Source: Oxytricha trifallax
Lineage: Eukaryota > Ciliophora > Spirotrichea > Sporadotrichida > Oxytrichidae
DNA: 64,000 nucleotides
Assembly (NCBI GenBank): GCA_000711775.1
Contig: ARYC01000705.1
Location: 1-64,000 of the forward strand
Direction: 5' to 3'
Part shown: piece by piece, positions 36,431 to 49,364 of the stretch
Layout of the letters: each line of letters begins with the position of its first letter
Position numbering within the stretch: the first letter of the stretch is position 1
Translations under genes and position numbers: made by a program
Notes under the pieces: model-generated
Database searches by the model: none
Told to the model about the DNA's origin: nothing
What the model saw: only the letters and a program-made list of their open reading frames with translations

Positions 36431-37308
36431 ATGTCAAATTTCTACAACCCGCCACCCCAAGACCCCAACAAGCCTAAAAAGTCAAGTGTAGACGATTTCC
36501 TCAATAACAAGAATGAGAAGGATTTGGAATCGCTAAAACGAAAATATTTCGACAGCAGCAACTATCAATCCAATATAAACAGTTCCATTAAGCCTCCGGC
36601 GTAGAATTTTAGTGAGCAGACGGAATTGGAGGAATATCTCAGGAAATAGAAAATTAAGAGTTAGAGAAGGCCAATCAAGGAATGGTTCAGGCAAAAACTA
36701 ACAAAAATCTTAAAATTATGTTTTAAATAAATAAGGGATTAATTTGAAAAGAGAGTCACTAATTCATTTAGACTTCACTCTCATTAATAGAAGGATAATG
36801 ATATATAAAATATCTAAAATAATAACTAATGGTTGAAGTAGGGAGGAAAAAGGTATATTTTTGGAAAGCAAGACAATTCGAGGAAGTTATGTATTTGCAT
36901 TTACCCAGATTTTTGTTCCTCTCAGCTTCTTGCTATATTATTTACCAGATAAACTTACGATAAAGAATGAATTAAAGGTGGCTTCATAATATTTCTTTTT
37001 TTACATAATTAATCTTTTATATAATTTTTCACCATATATCTACTATAATTTTAATTTGGCGTTCTGGAGTGCAAAGTCAAAGACAGCAAGACATCCAATC
37101 ATAAATAGATTAAATATCCACGGTTATTGGGGCAAATCAACCCAATCAATTTGAAGCACTGAAAAGCGTGGAATTTGATAAAAGTTACAGTGGAGATCAG
37201 TTTTCATACTAGTATTAATTGGAAGAGAAATAACTATAAGAAAAGTTGTTTCAGCTTTATGATGAACTAGAGGAGGAAGTTCTTACATATAAAATATTTA
37301 TATAATGA
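36431..37308 (+). CDS. Small single-pass membrane protein, coiled-coil C-terminus
   Basis: ATG 36431 gives MSNFYNPPPQDPNKPKKSSV, a Pro/Lys-rich N-terminus, then RPIKEWFRQKL. After an IES a hydrophobic segment reads GSYVFAFTQIFVPLSFLLYY (about 36880-36940), a TM helix. After a second IES (about 36990-37055) the frame continues WRSGVQSQRQQDIQSQIDQ, SYSGDQFSYQYQLEEKQLQE and KLFQLYDELEEEV, a likely coiled coil, to TGA 37306-37308. Not recognised; the layout resembles a small tail-type membrane adaptor, but that is only a shape argument. Confidence 0.55.
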
Positions 37309-37870
37309 ATGATAGGAATATTTTTATATAAACATAAAATATTCACAATGAAAATAAATTAATATGATTTATATTAATTAGAAGTTAATCCAAATGATGA
37401 GGATTGAATTAGTGGTAATATTAAATGATTCCTAAGATTAAATAGTCTCTTATACAAAATGTAAATAAAAATTGAAATAATTAACAAAGATAATTTTATA
37501 CATTTAAAATGTAAAATTTAATTTTAGGAAAAATACTTTTTATATAAAATTAATATTTTTATGACAATAGAAAAATTACTTTAGAAAAAATATAGTATAA
37601 TATAATGTTTAAACTTATTTTTATTTAAATATGATTTTTAAGAAGGAAAATATCAACTTTATAACAAAAAGTAATAATGATTTATAAAATTACCTATAAC
37701 ATATTTTAAGGGTTTTATTTATCATATCTCTTTAATCTTGATTAGTCTATAAAATGTAGGTATTTTTCTTGTTCATGATTATAAAATTAAAGATTTTTCA
37801 TAAGTATATATTCTTAACAGTTTTTACTGTTTTTATTCCAATTTAATATGGACTGATCGTAAAGCTATCT
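37309..37870. other. AT-rich intergenic region
   Basis: Tail-to-tail spacer between the small + membrane-protein gene and the - coiled-coil gene. Nothing recognised. Confidence 0.4.
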
Positions 37871-40800
37871 TCAAATAACCCTCCACTACTTTTATTGCAT
37901 AAATTTATAAAAAATTATACTATATAATATTTGATGTAAATCTATTATATCATTTAAATTAATATTGGCATTTTTATTTTTATTTTGGCTGCTATTTTTA
38001 TCCAAAAAACTATTATTGCTCTTCGCGCTAAAATCAATTTCTTCCCTCTCTTTCAATTAGGACTCATTGATATCATTTTGCAAGCTACCATCCCTTATAA
38101 ACATTTTTATAGATTATTTTCGATTTTAGTAATTTTATAATTAAGATATAGTACCATCACTGCTGTTTGCATTTATTTCAGTGTAGTTTCCTTATCTGAC
38201 TTAATCTTATTGTTAACGTCTTTAATTTAAATATAAAATTTTTAGTAAAATTCTAGCTATATAAGATCAAAACAATGAATTAAGATGATTTATAAGAATT
38301 TAATGCTAAAGAATTTATCTCTTATGTTTCAAAGAATTTGATTTTTAACCAAAATAGCTATGCTTAGTTGAAAATGAAGCATTAATTGAAGTTTATATAT
38401 AAGGGCTCTCCTTATTAGTGACTGTAGCATATTAATTAAAAGACTGCATGCTCGTAGTATTCATTGTACTATTTGCGATTCCTCCTTAAATTAAGTGAGC
38501 GTTTTATATCTACATATTAGAAGATTGGTTCTCTTTTTTTAAATTGGACATTTTTAACTGCTCTTTTCTGGCATAGTCGTAAGACTAATTTATCAAATCT
38601 TGTTTCTGTTTCTTTAAAACTTGCTAATTAATGAAGAATCTTTGAGCTGTCAAGGGAGTCTGGCAAGTTGTCTTCTTGCTACTCATACTGCTCATTAAAA
38701 ATAAATATTAATAAGACAGTAGGTATTGGTCTTTGTTTTTTATGGCTTTAAGTTTGAAAACCTGTTGTATTATAAGCTAGCTATTTTAAAGTTTAACTGG
38801 TTTAAGAATCTTCAAGTTTTCGTTTTTGTTGTTTTAGTTAGCTCTATTCCCTCATTTCTTTTTATCTGTTTTGTAAAGCTTATATGAACTCCATTTTTTA
38901 ATAGTGAATTTTTGAATAGAGTGGGCTGTCTGGTATTGATACTAAAGTACTGTTCTTATCATCGTCCAAAGTTTCCTGCTAATTTTTAACATTATTATCA
39001 TTCTTAGCAATTGATCGTTTCCTATTTTCTCTTGATATCTCTTCTTTAGTCTTTTGTGAGATGAAATAAGAATGGGTATTTTGTTTTTAAGATTTCTTGG
39101 TCATTATCTACTCATGAAAATTGTCAAGATCCTCCTATAGATTTTACTCTAATATGGTTTTCTTGATACCATGATCACCTCTCAGCATTTTGAACTCTTC
39201 CCTCATTTTCAAATCTTCTAGCTTGATTCCTTCAAATTCAAGTTGCTCTTTGATTGATAAATGCTTATTAGTTTACCTTTATTTTAATGTGCATGATTAA
39301 GGCCTCAGCTTATTTTAGTTAACCTCGTCTTAATCCTCTACAATTAAGATGTTTTGTCTCTAGAAAATTCCAATGGCTTTATTTTGCTTCAGAAGATTAA
39401 GCTTTCTAGTTTCTTAAATGCCTTACTTTTGAAGGTCTAAAGATCTACGTTAGCTACCTCCAAGCCTATTTATAGAAGATTTTGGTCTATTTTAGGTTTA
39501 GGGAGTGATACTATGGTTTGCTCTTTGATCATTATTGTGATATATAGTAGAGCCTAGTATCAAAGAGTCTGAGTATTCTGTGAGATACTCATCCTGTATT
39601 ATTTTCAGCTTGTTTAATCGATTAGTGACTCCTGTAAGCTTTTTCTCAACTTTTGTGGCATCCATCTTGCTGAATTAATTCAAGTGTTGAATTTCATTCT
39701 TGATTTGTTTCAAATCATCCAGTTCATTTTCTATAGACATTTTACTTTCTTTCAAGCACCCTACTAATTCGTTAATATCACAAATATTAAGGAACTTTTC
39801 TTTATCGTCTAATCTATCAATAATTGCTTGTTTCAATTTCTTCTCAAAAATCTGAAATTTATTGTTTTCCAATCTATCATGAAGCTTTATTTAATCTATC
39901 ATCAATTGTTAACTAAGACCATCACTTTTAATTAATAATAGTTGTATTATTAATATGTTGATATTGTTGAATGCAATTAAATAAAGAAAGGTATTTTTTA
40001 ATTTATGCATATAACTTTTATTAAATAGAATAAATAAAAAATTGAAAATTAATCTAGATTTTACTTTTAGAAATCACATTTTATTTGTTTATCGGAAAGA
40101 ATTCAATTGATTTTAATAAAATAGATAAATTTATTTATTAATTCAAATCCCAAATGAAGCCTTGTTATATTGTTTGATGATATATAAATAATATAGATCT
40201 GAAATTTATAAGTGCCTATTACAATATTTATTTTCTATCGGATTATCTCAAGATTGCTAAATTTAAGTAAATTGGCTAGCATTAATTTGACTTCAGATTA
40301 TTTTAATTTCAAAATTTAATTTCTAAAGTATGTATTCATCATAAATTAAATTTTATTTACTTTTCGTGTTAGATAAACCAACATGTGCTGACTATAGTCT
40401 CTTCCTCAATCGATTCTAAACAATTGTGGATTTCCTTAGATTTTTCTCATTTTCTACTCTTGAAAAAGTTTTATCGATAGCTTATGAAATTCCTTGATTA
40501 GGCTCTTCAATAAAATTCTATGATTTTAGTTTAGATCGGTCCACTGATGATGATGATTAATGAGTTATACTCAAAATTAAATATTTATCAATTCACTGTT
40601 TAATACTAAAATCAAACCATCAATTTTAGTCGTGACGTAGACGTATCTGAAGTGAGTTGACGTGGCAATCAATGACGTGGAAAGTCGTGAACTAGAAAAC
40701 TCCGAAAAACCACCTCGCCCCCCATTCCACATCTCCCTGAACCGAGATGCATACGAGATAAGAGCCTAGCGAACTAGGAGTATCCCCCACAGAGCTCGCA

Positions 40801-42333
40801 GAGATCTGCTTCCTGTAAACAATTAAAGGGGAGTCTGGAGAAAACGCTTACCAGGTTCCACCGCTGCTGAGATAGTAGTCTCTGTCCTTTCGCTGTGGTA
40901 GCCTCATTAACCCGACCTGGTGTGGGAGAAAAATCATTATCGTTGGCTTCTATGGTTCTCATCGTCTCACTTTTGAAGGTTGAACACCACCTTCATCCTG
41001 CTCCCTATTACCTAGGAAGCTGAACTCACGCCAGGTAGCTCATCTAATGCAGGGAAATCCTTAGCGTGCAGACGACTCGAGGAGTCTATGATCTGACAGA
41101 TTGAACCCCGCCGACTAGCCACTAATGCGGTGAACCCAGCAACCCCCCTGCCTAGCCCTCAGCAGGCCTTAGTGTAGTAGAAAGCTCTATTAGAAAGTCT
41201 CCAGCCTCGGGCCCCTGTGGGTCACCCTATCCTTATAACTTTCTAATTTAATAATAGATCAGTCCACTAGAAATTATTAAACATGCTCTTCATTTTCTTT
41301 TGTGAATTAGCCCAGCATGTCTTCAATCGAACAATTCATACAAAAATTAAGGTATTGTAAGAAATGTTCGAAATTTTTAAGGTAAATTTTTACCAAAAAA
41401 GTTATTAAAAATTAAAGAATCGTCATTACTTTCTCTTTAGCTCGTTCTTTCTCCTAAAATTACTGCTCTTTATAATTGAGATGCAGATCGTTATTAATAT
41501 TTGATTCATTCTTAGAATTGAAATTCGGAGTTTTATTCGAATCGTACTCGGTTTTCAATTTTTTACTGATATTTTAAGATTTAGCTCTTACTTTTCCCGA
41601 TTTGCTTGAATTATTTTAATTCTTAACAGTTTGATACTTTTAATTATTCTAATATATAAAATAATTTTGAATTTATTTGCATAAATTAGCAATTTATTAT
41701 AATTATTAACTATTCATATAAAATTATTGCAATATTAATCTTGTTTCCCTTAATATCAAGTCCCGTTTAGCTCAATATTTCATTTTCTTTATCATTTTTT
41801 AGTATATAAATTACCAAATCAATAAAATTAAAGAGTAAATTTTTACAATTATTTTTAAATTCTAATCATTTTCAATAACATCTTCCAACATTTACTAATA
41901 TTTATCTTGCTACGATGGAGACTATCCGAATGTCTTTCTGTATAGAAGCAAAAATGAAGCGGAATCCCTATATTTAGAAAATTTAATCTATGTATCTCTT
42001 GAGCTGAATTGTCTCTGTTAACGATACTGTTTTCGTTCCTCTTCGTGTTTCTGAAAGTATTGATTATTTATATATTTTAAAATAAGAATAAGAGCAAATA
42101 TTTTCATTTAATTGGAAGTTTCTCTATAAACTAATCTAAAATATAAAGAGGTTAAATAATTTGATTAGTACTATGAAATATTTATATTGATATTTGAGAT
42201 CTCTAAGTTGATTTGCTTCCTCCACTTTGCTTTTTCTCTTATGTGGATTGAATATTTTAGAATTCAGTTATATGTCAGGCATCACAAATTTAATTGGATC
42301 TTTTTCCTTTTTCTGCCCTTAAAAGGTACTCAT
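37871..42333 (-). CDS. Large coiled-coil/Gln-Lys-rich protein, six or more MDSs
   Basis: ATG 42333-42331 gives MSTFQGQKKEKDPIKFVMPD. Pointers on the coding strand restore one frame throughout: ATCAATA (plus 42185-42191/42058-42064) joins LRDLKYQ to YFQKHEEERKQYR; AGTGGACYGATCT (41256-41268/40533-40545) joins KENEEHVQQFL to VDRSKLKSQNFIEEP; AAAAGT (40359-40364/39924-39929) joins HVGLSNTKS to DGLSQQLMIDQI; TTAA near 38285/38235; and GATGGTA (38152-38158/38086-38092) gives NANSSDGSLQNDINES. The stop used is TGA 37873-37871. Helical charged stretches (KKLKQAIIDRLDDKEKFLN, LSIKEQLEFEGIKLEDLKMR) suggest coiled coils. No TM segment and no family recognised. The second junction contains a GC-rich retroposon-like insertion. 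Confidence 0.7.
40533..41268 (-). mobile_element. GC-rich retroposon-like insertion acting as an IES
   Basis: 40546-41255 (710 bp) has a strikingly higher GC content in its middle (about 40630-41230) than any neighbour. It is bounded by AGATCGGTCCACT (40533-40545) and AGATCAGTCCACT (41256-41268), 12 of 13 identical. Read on the minus strand it ends in an ATC-repeat tail just before the downstream repeat, as some LINEs and SINEs do. It contains a short frame (MRTIEANDNDFSPTPGRVNE, from 40962) and a hairpin CCTAGCGAACTAGG (about 40766-40779). The family is not identified: a non-LTR element or its non-autonomous partner is the best guess. Removing it with one repeat copy restores the host gene's frame. 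Confidence 0.6.
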
Positions 42334-43007
42334 TTCTTAAATATTATAAATATAGTAAATAAATTCAATGAGAATATATATTTAATTCCTAATAATGTTA
42401 ATAAATTATATATACTTGATTGTTATTAATCAAGAAGTATGATGTCTAAGAAATTGTCTTATGTAAATCAAATCTTTAAAATATTATAAAATTGGATAAC
42501 ATAAAAGTAATTATTGCAAAAAAAAAGATGTTTTTAAAAGTATTTATTGAACTTTTTATAGCCAAATTTTTATTTTTTTTCTTTAAGTGAATGGCTACAA
42601 TAAAATGATTTAAACTCCATTTTGGATATATTGAAACTTGATTTTATTTTTTTAGCAGGTTTGTATACACCAATAACCACTGAATTTATTTTAATGTCTT
42701 AAAAATTAATGATTTTTGTCATATATTCTAGTGAATATTGATAAAGTTTTATTATGACTAATCATTTACCAATATTTTTTTATGTATTAAATCTTACACA
42801 AATACCAATATATTTAGTTTACTTATATCATGAAAAAATATATGCTGAAGTTCGCCAATTAAGTACCAAAAATTAGAATGCTCAATTCATATTTAAGCAG
42901 ATAAAAAACTGTTTTATAAATCTAACGCGGATATCTTTTATCCCCATAACTTTTTTGTTGATAAACTCCAATCAAATTTTTATAATTTATCAATAATAAA
43001 TTATAAA
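42334..43007. other. AT-rich divergent intergenic region
   Basis: Lies between the start of the - coiled-coil gene and the start of the + receptor-like gene. Poly-A/T runs; no coding frame recognised. It should hold both promoters. Confidence 0.4.
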
Positions 43008-45840
43008 ATGATAAAAAATAGTAATAACTCAAGTGTACAAACAGAAAACTATGTCTTTAATGAAAACCCCTTAATAAACCTGAAAAATATAATTTAATAG
43101 AGTAATTACAAGTATTTTTAAGAATTCAACTTGTAGTAAATTGGGTAAGCTATTTATGAATTTGTTAAACTTTTAGTTAAGGTGATTGATTGAATGACAA
43201 GCATATATCCACAGAAGATGATGATAACTTTATTAATTATTTTATATAATATTTCAAATGAATTTTAAGATAAAATTATTAACTTGGCAGACAGTGAAAT
43301 AATTTATTTGAGTTTATATTGCGCTGTGGTATTTTTAACTATAGTATTGGGCATTTTCAATATGTTTTAATTGTAAAGAAATAGAAGGTTTTCCAACTTA
43401 CCACTCCTCGGATTTTATTTCTTTTCACTCACTACTCTAATTGGTAAGTTTAAACAAAAATGGATTTATCATAAATCTGTAATGTTTTATTGGACAATAC
43501 ACCAATAAAGTTTGATAATAATAACAGTAAATTTATTATATTTTCAAAGATATCACAAATTACTAATAGCAATTGTAATGATTTGCATATATCCAATGAT
43601 GTAGAATGATGTAAATTGCTGCTCCTTCAATCATAGTTATAAAATTTTAATAATATTTTATTATTAATATATATAATTAGTACTTTTTCCCCCCCAAATA
43701 TTGAATGTTTTCCGATACTACCCAGCATTTGGATTCTAGATGTCAGCTCAATCTTACATCCTAAATAGGTATGATAAATAATTTTCAGATTTTCATAAAT
43801 TCTTAAATAATCCATTAAAAAATATTACAGATTCATGAACAAATTATCTATCAATCAAAACTAAATGATAGATTTATACTTTAACTTAATTTGTTCATAA
43901 CTTTATAATTATATAGTATGCAGCTAATATTCTCTAAGAGATCAAAAGTATTCTAAAATGAAGATAAAAAATTAAGATTTAAGTTCATTCTCCAATGTAA
44001 GTATTATTCTGAAATAAATTCCTCAATAAATAATTACCCTATAATTTCCCGCAATTACGTATATAAGAATAATAAATCATGTCAACTATAGGTTTGATAC
44101 TACTGTAAATTCTATATGCAGCTGCTGATACTGGATTGAAATATTACCAAGGTTGCAACTCAGTTGTAGATGTACATCCTTAAACATGCTAATTTGAATT
44201 GTAAGTGTGATTTATTGGAATTTATATTAATATCAATATGCATCCTAAGATTATTCACAAATGATTCCAAAAATATCTTTTTGATTTTACCTTCCTAAGA
44301 AATAATATCTTTATTTCTATTTTATAGACATCCAATCTTTGAACTGACATCCTACTTCTACCTGCTAATACTTATGATTATTATAAACGTTTTACAATGG
44401 CGATACTTCAATAAACACATAAATCGCAAAAAATTGACAGAATCCAAGGAAAAGACTAAATTGCTGATTGCTACCAGTATTTATGCACTAAGTTTGCTAT
44501 ATAGAGTCATATATAACTTGCTTAAATTAGCCATACCAAGACAGTTGATAGCTATCACTTTTTTATGTTAAAAAATTATTAGAAAACCTCAATCTATAAA
44601 TTTCTTAGCGAAAATTCAATAAAATATTCCAAATAATAATAATAATAATAATTATTATCACAAACTATGGGTAAGATTGATCATTAATGATTTTATTAAT
44701 ATAGTATGCTATTCCTTGCATTTCATATATTTATGATACTTCTGCCTATTTTACTGCTATATTTCATGCAATTTTGCTCTCATAAGAATAAAAGAAAGGG
44801 GAGTGTAATTGAAAGTATATAAAGCAGGCAGTCAAAATGAAAATTATATTATAGAATAATTAAATTTAATAAAAGATCTATCACTTAAATGTATTTATTT
44901 ATGATTGTAATTTTATGAGTCTTAGAGTGAATGGACGGATTTAACTACTTTACCTTTGACAAAAAATGATAATGAATTTATCGCTAAGATAATATATACT
45001 AAATTTAAAGTAAAAAAATACTTTAAAAAAGTGAATTCTAAAAATTAATACATTTATTCAATATAATTCAGTAGGAATGTATGGAATACTACAATTTAGA
45101 TGAAAATAAATCAGAGAAATATCTTAGACCTTCTGATAATACTAAAAAGGTTCATTAATTCTCAAATCAATTTATTAAAAACATTTCATATAAAATAAAA
45201 TTATATATATATATAATACGTACCAGATAATGTCTTCACCATATTAAACGAACAAAGCTTCTCCAATCAGCCCAATGAACAGCAATAATCAAAACTCAAA
45301 TAATTATGAATAGCTCTCTCCTAATATCTCGGTCAGTAGGTTACTAATAAATTATAATCCCGTATTTAATGAGGTATATTCAACAAAATATAAATTCTAT
45401 TATTATTTATTACTAAGCCCTGTTAATAACAATAAGGACAATAGTAGTAAAAACTTCAGTAGTTAAAATTTGACCAATTAATAAATAAATACGCTAAAAA
45501 GTGACAATAGAATCAGTTAACCCTTGTCTTAAATATCTCAAACTCAAATTCTTAACACTTTCCCTAGGTTTATTGAGGATTATGCGTTAAGTGATGCCCA
45601 CTAATAAAATCAGTCTAATTTTAAACAAGTTAATTCATTGAATATGAATTTGAAATTCTGCTTATTAATTTAAATATAACAAATTAAAATATTTTTTAAA
45701 AAAATTCACCAAATCCATAAAGGAAGAGTATGCACACTATCATATTTAAAATTATTAAATATATATAATTCTTCATATTTAATTTAAATAATATTAAAAA
45801 TACTATCAACTACAATTCATATGATCCTGCTTCCTTGAGA
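43008..45840 (+). CDS. Multi-pass (receptor-like) membrane protein with Asn/Gln-rich tail
   Basis: ATG 43008 gives MIKNSNNSSVQTENYVFNEN. After IESs the frame continues LADSEIIYLSLYCAVVFLTI and VLGIFNMFQLQ (TM1, about 43280-43370), LPLLGFYFFSLTTLIG (TM2, about 43400-43440), GCNSVVDVHPQTCQFEL (about 44150-44200), FELTSYFYLLILMIIINVLQ (about 44340-44400), TKLLIATSIYALSLLYRVIY (about 44460-44520) and LFLAFHIFMILLPILLLYF (about 44710-44770). The cytoplasmic end is low complexity: EKYLRPSDNTKKVHQFS, then MSSPYQTNKASPISPMN (45231 on) and PRFIEDYALSDAHQQNQS. At least five to six TM helices with a Cys-containing loop suggest a 7TM receptor, but no signature motif is visible. The last TGA of the open frame is near 45840, and the real end may be nearer 45660. 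Confidence 0.5.
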
Positions 45841-46299
45841 TGACAAAATTTGCATAAAATATACATTATAATATAATAATGGCTCTAAAAGGCCTCAAGA
45901 ATTTTATCCAATATATCTTATATAATTAATCTCAAATAGAATCAGTTAATGAAGTTTTAATTCAAATTATGATTTACATAAAATTATATACATTTTTTTG
46001 GAAAGATTTATATAAAAGAGAATAACACAAAAATCAAAATTAAATCTAATTTTAATGGGTTTGAAAATTTAATTAAATATAAATTAAATAATTATCTTAG
46101 CATACTTTATAGTAAACTAAGAAGTTTATAATTTTTTAAAGATAAATTTTATATATTTCTCTTAATTAAAATAAACAACTACCTTTCATCTATTTATAAT
46201 TAAAACTTCAACTTTAGTAAACTAAATTAATTATATAATTAATAAAAGTTATCAAATCAAAATTGAAAAATTTATAAAAAAGGTTTAAGGGATTTTAAG
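45841..46299. other. AT-rich intergenic region
   Basis: Spacer between two + genes; runs of A and T, nothing recognised. Confidence 0.4.
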
Positions 46300-49013
46300 A
46301 TGTCTTACAAGAACTACATTTTTTATCCTATGATTATCGCATCAGGACTTTCCACAATCTAAATATAGGAATTAATATATATGTATTTAATTTATATTAT
46401 TGCTAATAAGGATTTAATAAATTAATTCGATAATTTAGATTTCCCAAAGTTTAAAATCTTTCATATATTGATTTTTAAAAAAAAATTAAAAACGTTTGAA
46501 ATAACTATTATTGACAAAAATAATTTTTAAAAATAAATGATTGAAATGATGAATTCTAATTTATGTTAAAATTTTTTTTTAATTATTGTAGGAATACATT
46601 TGATTTGCGAAAATACTTAGTAAAATTAATAATTAATAATTACAATTCGTGGCAGTTAACTTTTTGGAAACCTAGACAAAATGGTACTTGTTCGATAGAT
46701 AATTTAAAATTAGCTGGACTTTACTATTGGCGGTACCCCTCTATCACATCACTGAAGCGAGATAACTCAACTTTAATTTTGGGTGATTTGTTTAGTATAT
46801 TTTAATGCTTAAATTAAAGTTGAGTTAACTCGCTTCAGTGATGTGATAGAGGGGTACCGCCAATAGTAAAGTCCAGCTAATTTTAAATTATCTATCGAAC
46901 AAGTACCATTTTGTCTAGGTTTCCAAAAAGTTAACTGCCACGAATTGTAATTATTAATTATTAATTTACTAATTATTTTCTCAAATCAAATGTATTCCTA
47001 CAATAATTTATTACTCTCTTTAATTAAGACATAAAATTATTCAATTTTTATTCGCAAAAATTTGAGGGAGATCTTTCCTGCCTCATGTAGAAAAATTAAT
47101 AAATTTTAATCAATCTTTAATAATTTTTATAGTCTCTAAAAATGTTTTTTTTTTAATTTTAAGATCCATTATTTCTAATATATTGATAAGATTTGAACAT
47201 TATCATGAAAATCATAATCCTTAAGTAATTATAGTTTCCAATATTAATAAGGGCAAGGGATAATTGAAAGGCTTATAACTTTATTAAAATATATTTTAAT
47301 ATAGAGGAGGGAATTTTGAATAGTGATTAGTTGTGGTCATAAATATAATTAAAATGTAGGATCAGGAAAATTCCCCATCAAATTTGAATTAACTTAATTA
47401 TAAATTTATGAAATATATTTATTTGTGTTGTATTATCTACCATGGCAAGAATTTACGCTATTATATAAATGCTTTAAGAGAAGCTTATCCATATTGCATG
47501 GAATATTTTAATTAAAAAAAGTCTATTTAAAATAGAAATTAATTTTATTAAGGAATCAAACCCTTAGTTTATATAAATTGTACTGATAACATTCGCAGTG
47601 CTTTTGTTAATACAAACTCCAATAGAAAAAGGTTCATAATCGGTATTTATGTAAATTTTACCAAAGCATAAGTTCCCACTCTAGTCTGATTTGAGGTTCT
47701 AGAAATCTAAGCTTTTGGCTGAAAGAATGCATTAATTTAGAATAAAAAAGAAGCAATTTTAATGTAAATTAAAAAATATTATGCATAAATTTACAGTATA
47801 CACATTTACAATATCTATTCTCTATTGGGTCTTATATTAAAGTTAATATCTCCATGTTTACTTAGGAGGAAAGGTATTTGATTAAGGTCTAGGATCTACT
47901 GTTATTCAAGATTCAAAACCATCTGACCACGTTTATTTCAATATTATTTAAAAATATTAGAATCTATTGAAAATTATTTATTAACAAAGTTATAGATAAT
48001 TTTCATCTAAACTCTATTCAAAGCTTCTTTTGTATATTTACAATGGCACCCGAAACGAAAGCAAAATTATCACAGTAAATAAATTATAAAATCCAAACCT
48101 AGAGATAGACTATTTTGCAAACTATCCCTGTCAGCCAATTCCACTCCATTTAGACAATTATTACGTGATGAAGTTAGCATATCATTTCTATGAATTGGTT
48201 TATGCTCTGATATATCACAGAAAGAGATTAGATTTTCCAGAATACATTTTACATCATATACTTACATTGGGTTTGATAGCGAATTCCTACTCTATTAACT
48301 TTTTGCCAATTGGATCTGTTATAATGCTTATTCATGATTTATCAGATGTTTTTGTTTCGATAAACCTAATATGAATTTATAAATTTTTAGAAATTATTAA
48401 TATAGGATAATGCACTCAAAGACTAACTCAATTTTATTTGCTCTTTTTATTTTAAAACTATTTAATTATAAGTTTTAGTTTATTTAAGCTATCTGTGGAT
48501 ATTACTCCATTTGCAATTCAAGTTATCACATATGCCTTAATGATAGTTGTTTGGACATATTTAAGACTTTGGTTCTTCCCAATTCACATAATTTATCGAT
48601 ATTACTTAACCTAGTCTCATTCTGAGAATTACGTGTAAGTCATATAATTCTTATAAATAATTCTTCTTAAACTTATTAACTATTTGATGAAGATATTAGC
48701 GAATAAAGAAACTTTTAATAAAATCTGATTAAACATTTTTAATTTGATCATTAACTACTATAATTTAGGATCTAAAACAACTTCATGATTTTGTTTATAT
48801 TTCTATGCTGTCTTGAAGTTTTTGAATTTAAATTAAAAATCATTAGAAATCGAAAAATTCTATCTACATCCTTTTAATAAAAACATATTTACTATAAGTT
48901 ATATGTTTTATAAAGTTTTGCACATATTTTGGTTCTATTTGATGATAAAAGGCTTAATTAAAAGGATGATAAACATGAACACGATAAGTTGCGAATCAAA
49001 TGAAAATAAATGA
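46300..49013 (+). CDS. LAG1: LAG1-type ceramide synthase (TLC domain)
   Basis: This ER membrane enzyme N-acylates sphingoid bases to make ceramide. ATG 46300 gives MSYKNYIFYPMIIASGLST. The catalytic Lag1p region is clear at 48110-48370: NYPCQPIPLHLDNYYVMKLA, HRKRLDFPEYILHHILTLGL, IANSYSINFLPIG and MLIHDLSDVFVSINL (HH, SYxxN and HDxSD all kept). The next segment reads VVWTYLRLWFFPIHIIYRYY (about 48540-48610), and the C-terminus YKVLHIFWFYLMIKGLIKRM ends at TGA 49011-49013. The N-terminal part (about 46370-48050) is broken by IESs or introns and by foldback 3. Blocks there such as GGKVFDQGLGSTVIQDSKPS (about 47870-47930) are placed only by strand and position. Confidence 0.8.
46580..47012. mobile_element. 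Foldback element 3 inside the ceramide synthase gene
   Basis: Arms of about 205-220 bp are inverted around 46800 (for example GGCGGTACCCCTCTATCACA near 46728 and its complement near 46845). The left arm begins near GTAGGAATACATTTGATTTG and the right arm ends with its complement near 47004. It lies between coding segments of the LAG1-like gene, so it must be removed as part of an IES. No clear target duplication. Confidence 0.7.
47064..47376. repeat. Possible third GGAAGTTTCCTG-type inverted-repeat pair (degenerate)
   Basis: GAGGGAGATCTTTCCTG at 47064-47080 faces CAGGAAAATTCCCC at 47363-47376, resembling the ends of the elements at 26607 and 61190 with mismatches. It lies just right of foldback 3 in the same IES/intron region. 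Weak. Confidence 0.25.
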
Positions 49014-49364
49014 GGATAAATCATAAAACTCACTTGAACATATAATATAAAATAATTTTAATCATGCTTGAAGACATGTGAATTTGCGATTATTGATAGA
49101 AATAGCTCGAAATTTTACTTGTCTTCGAAATAAAATATATTTTAAAAAATTAAAATTCAGTAGATAATTTTAACAATTCATTAATTTACAAATACATTCC
49201 ATTTAATTTGAATTAAATAAAGAAATTAGTTTATTTATCAATAGAAATTAATAAATTCAAGCTTTAGCAACCTACTTTAAATTTTTCACATATCTCTGGG
49301 CGTTTTACTCCTATATTATTTAGCATTATTAATTTATGGAAACTGATTGTCTTTCAAGTCATTT
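49014..49364. other. AT-rich tail-to-tail spacer
   Basis: Between the LAG1-like gene (+) and the CFAP97-like gene (-). No gene seen. Confidence 0.4.

Noticed and set aside
40774-40962. Minus-strand ORF as a host gene
   Set aside because: It is confined to the GC-rich inserted block, which is removed to restore the surrounding gene; treated as part of the element.
40630-41230. GC-rich block as an rRNA, tRNA or SRP RNA gene
   Set aside because: Box-B-like strings (AGGTTGAACACC, GGGGTTCAATC) are too imperfect, no cloverleaf could be drawn, and the flanking repeats and tail fit an insertion better.
42187-42429. Plus-strand hydrophobic ORF of 80 aa
   Set aside because: The minus strand encodes the start of the coiled-coil gene (MSTFQGQKKEKD...), with exact pointer joining; the plus frame is a shadow.
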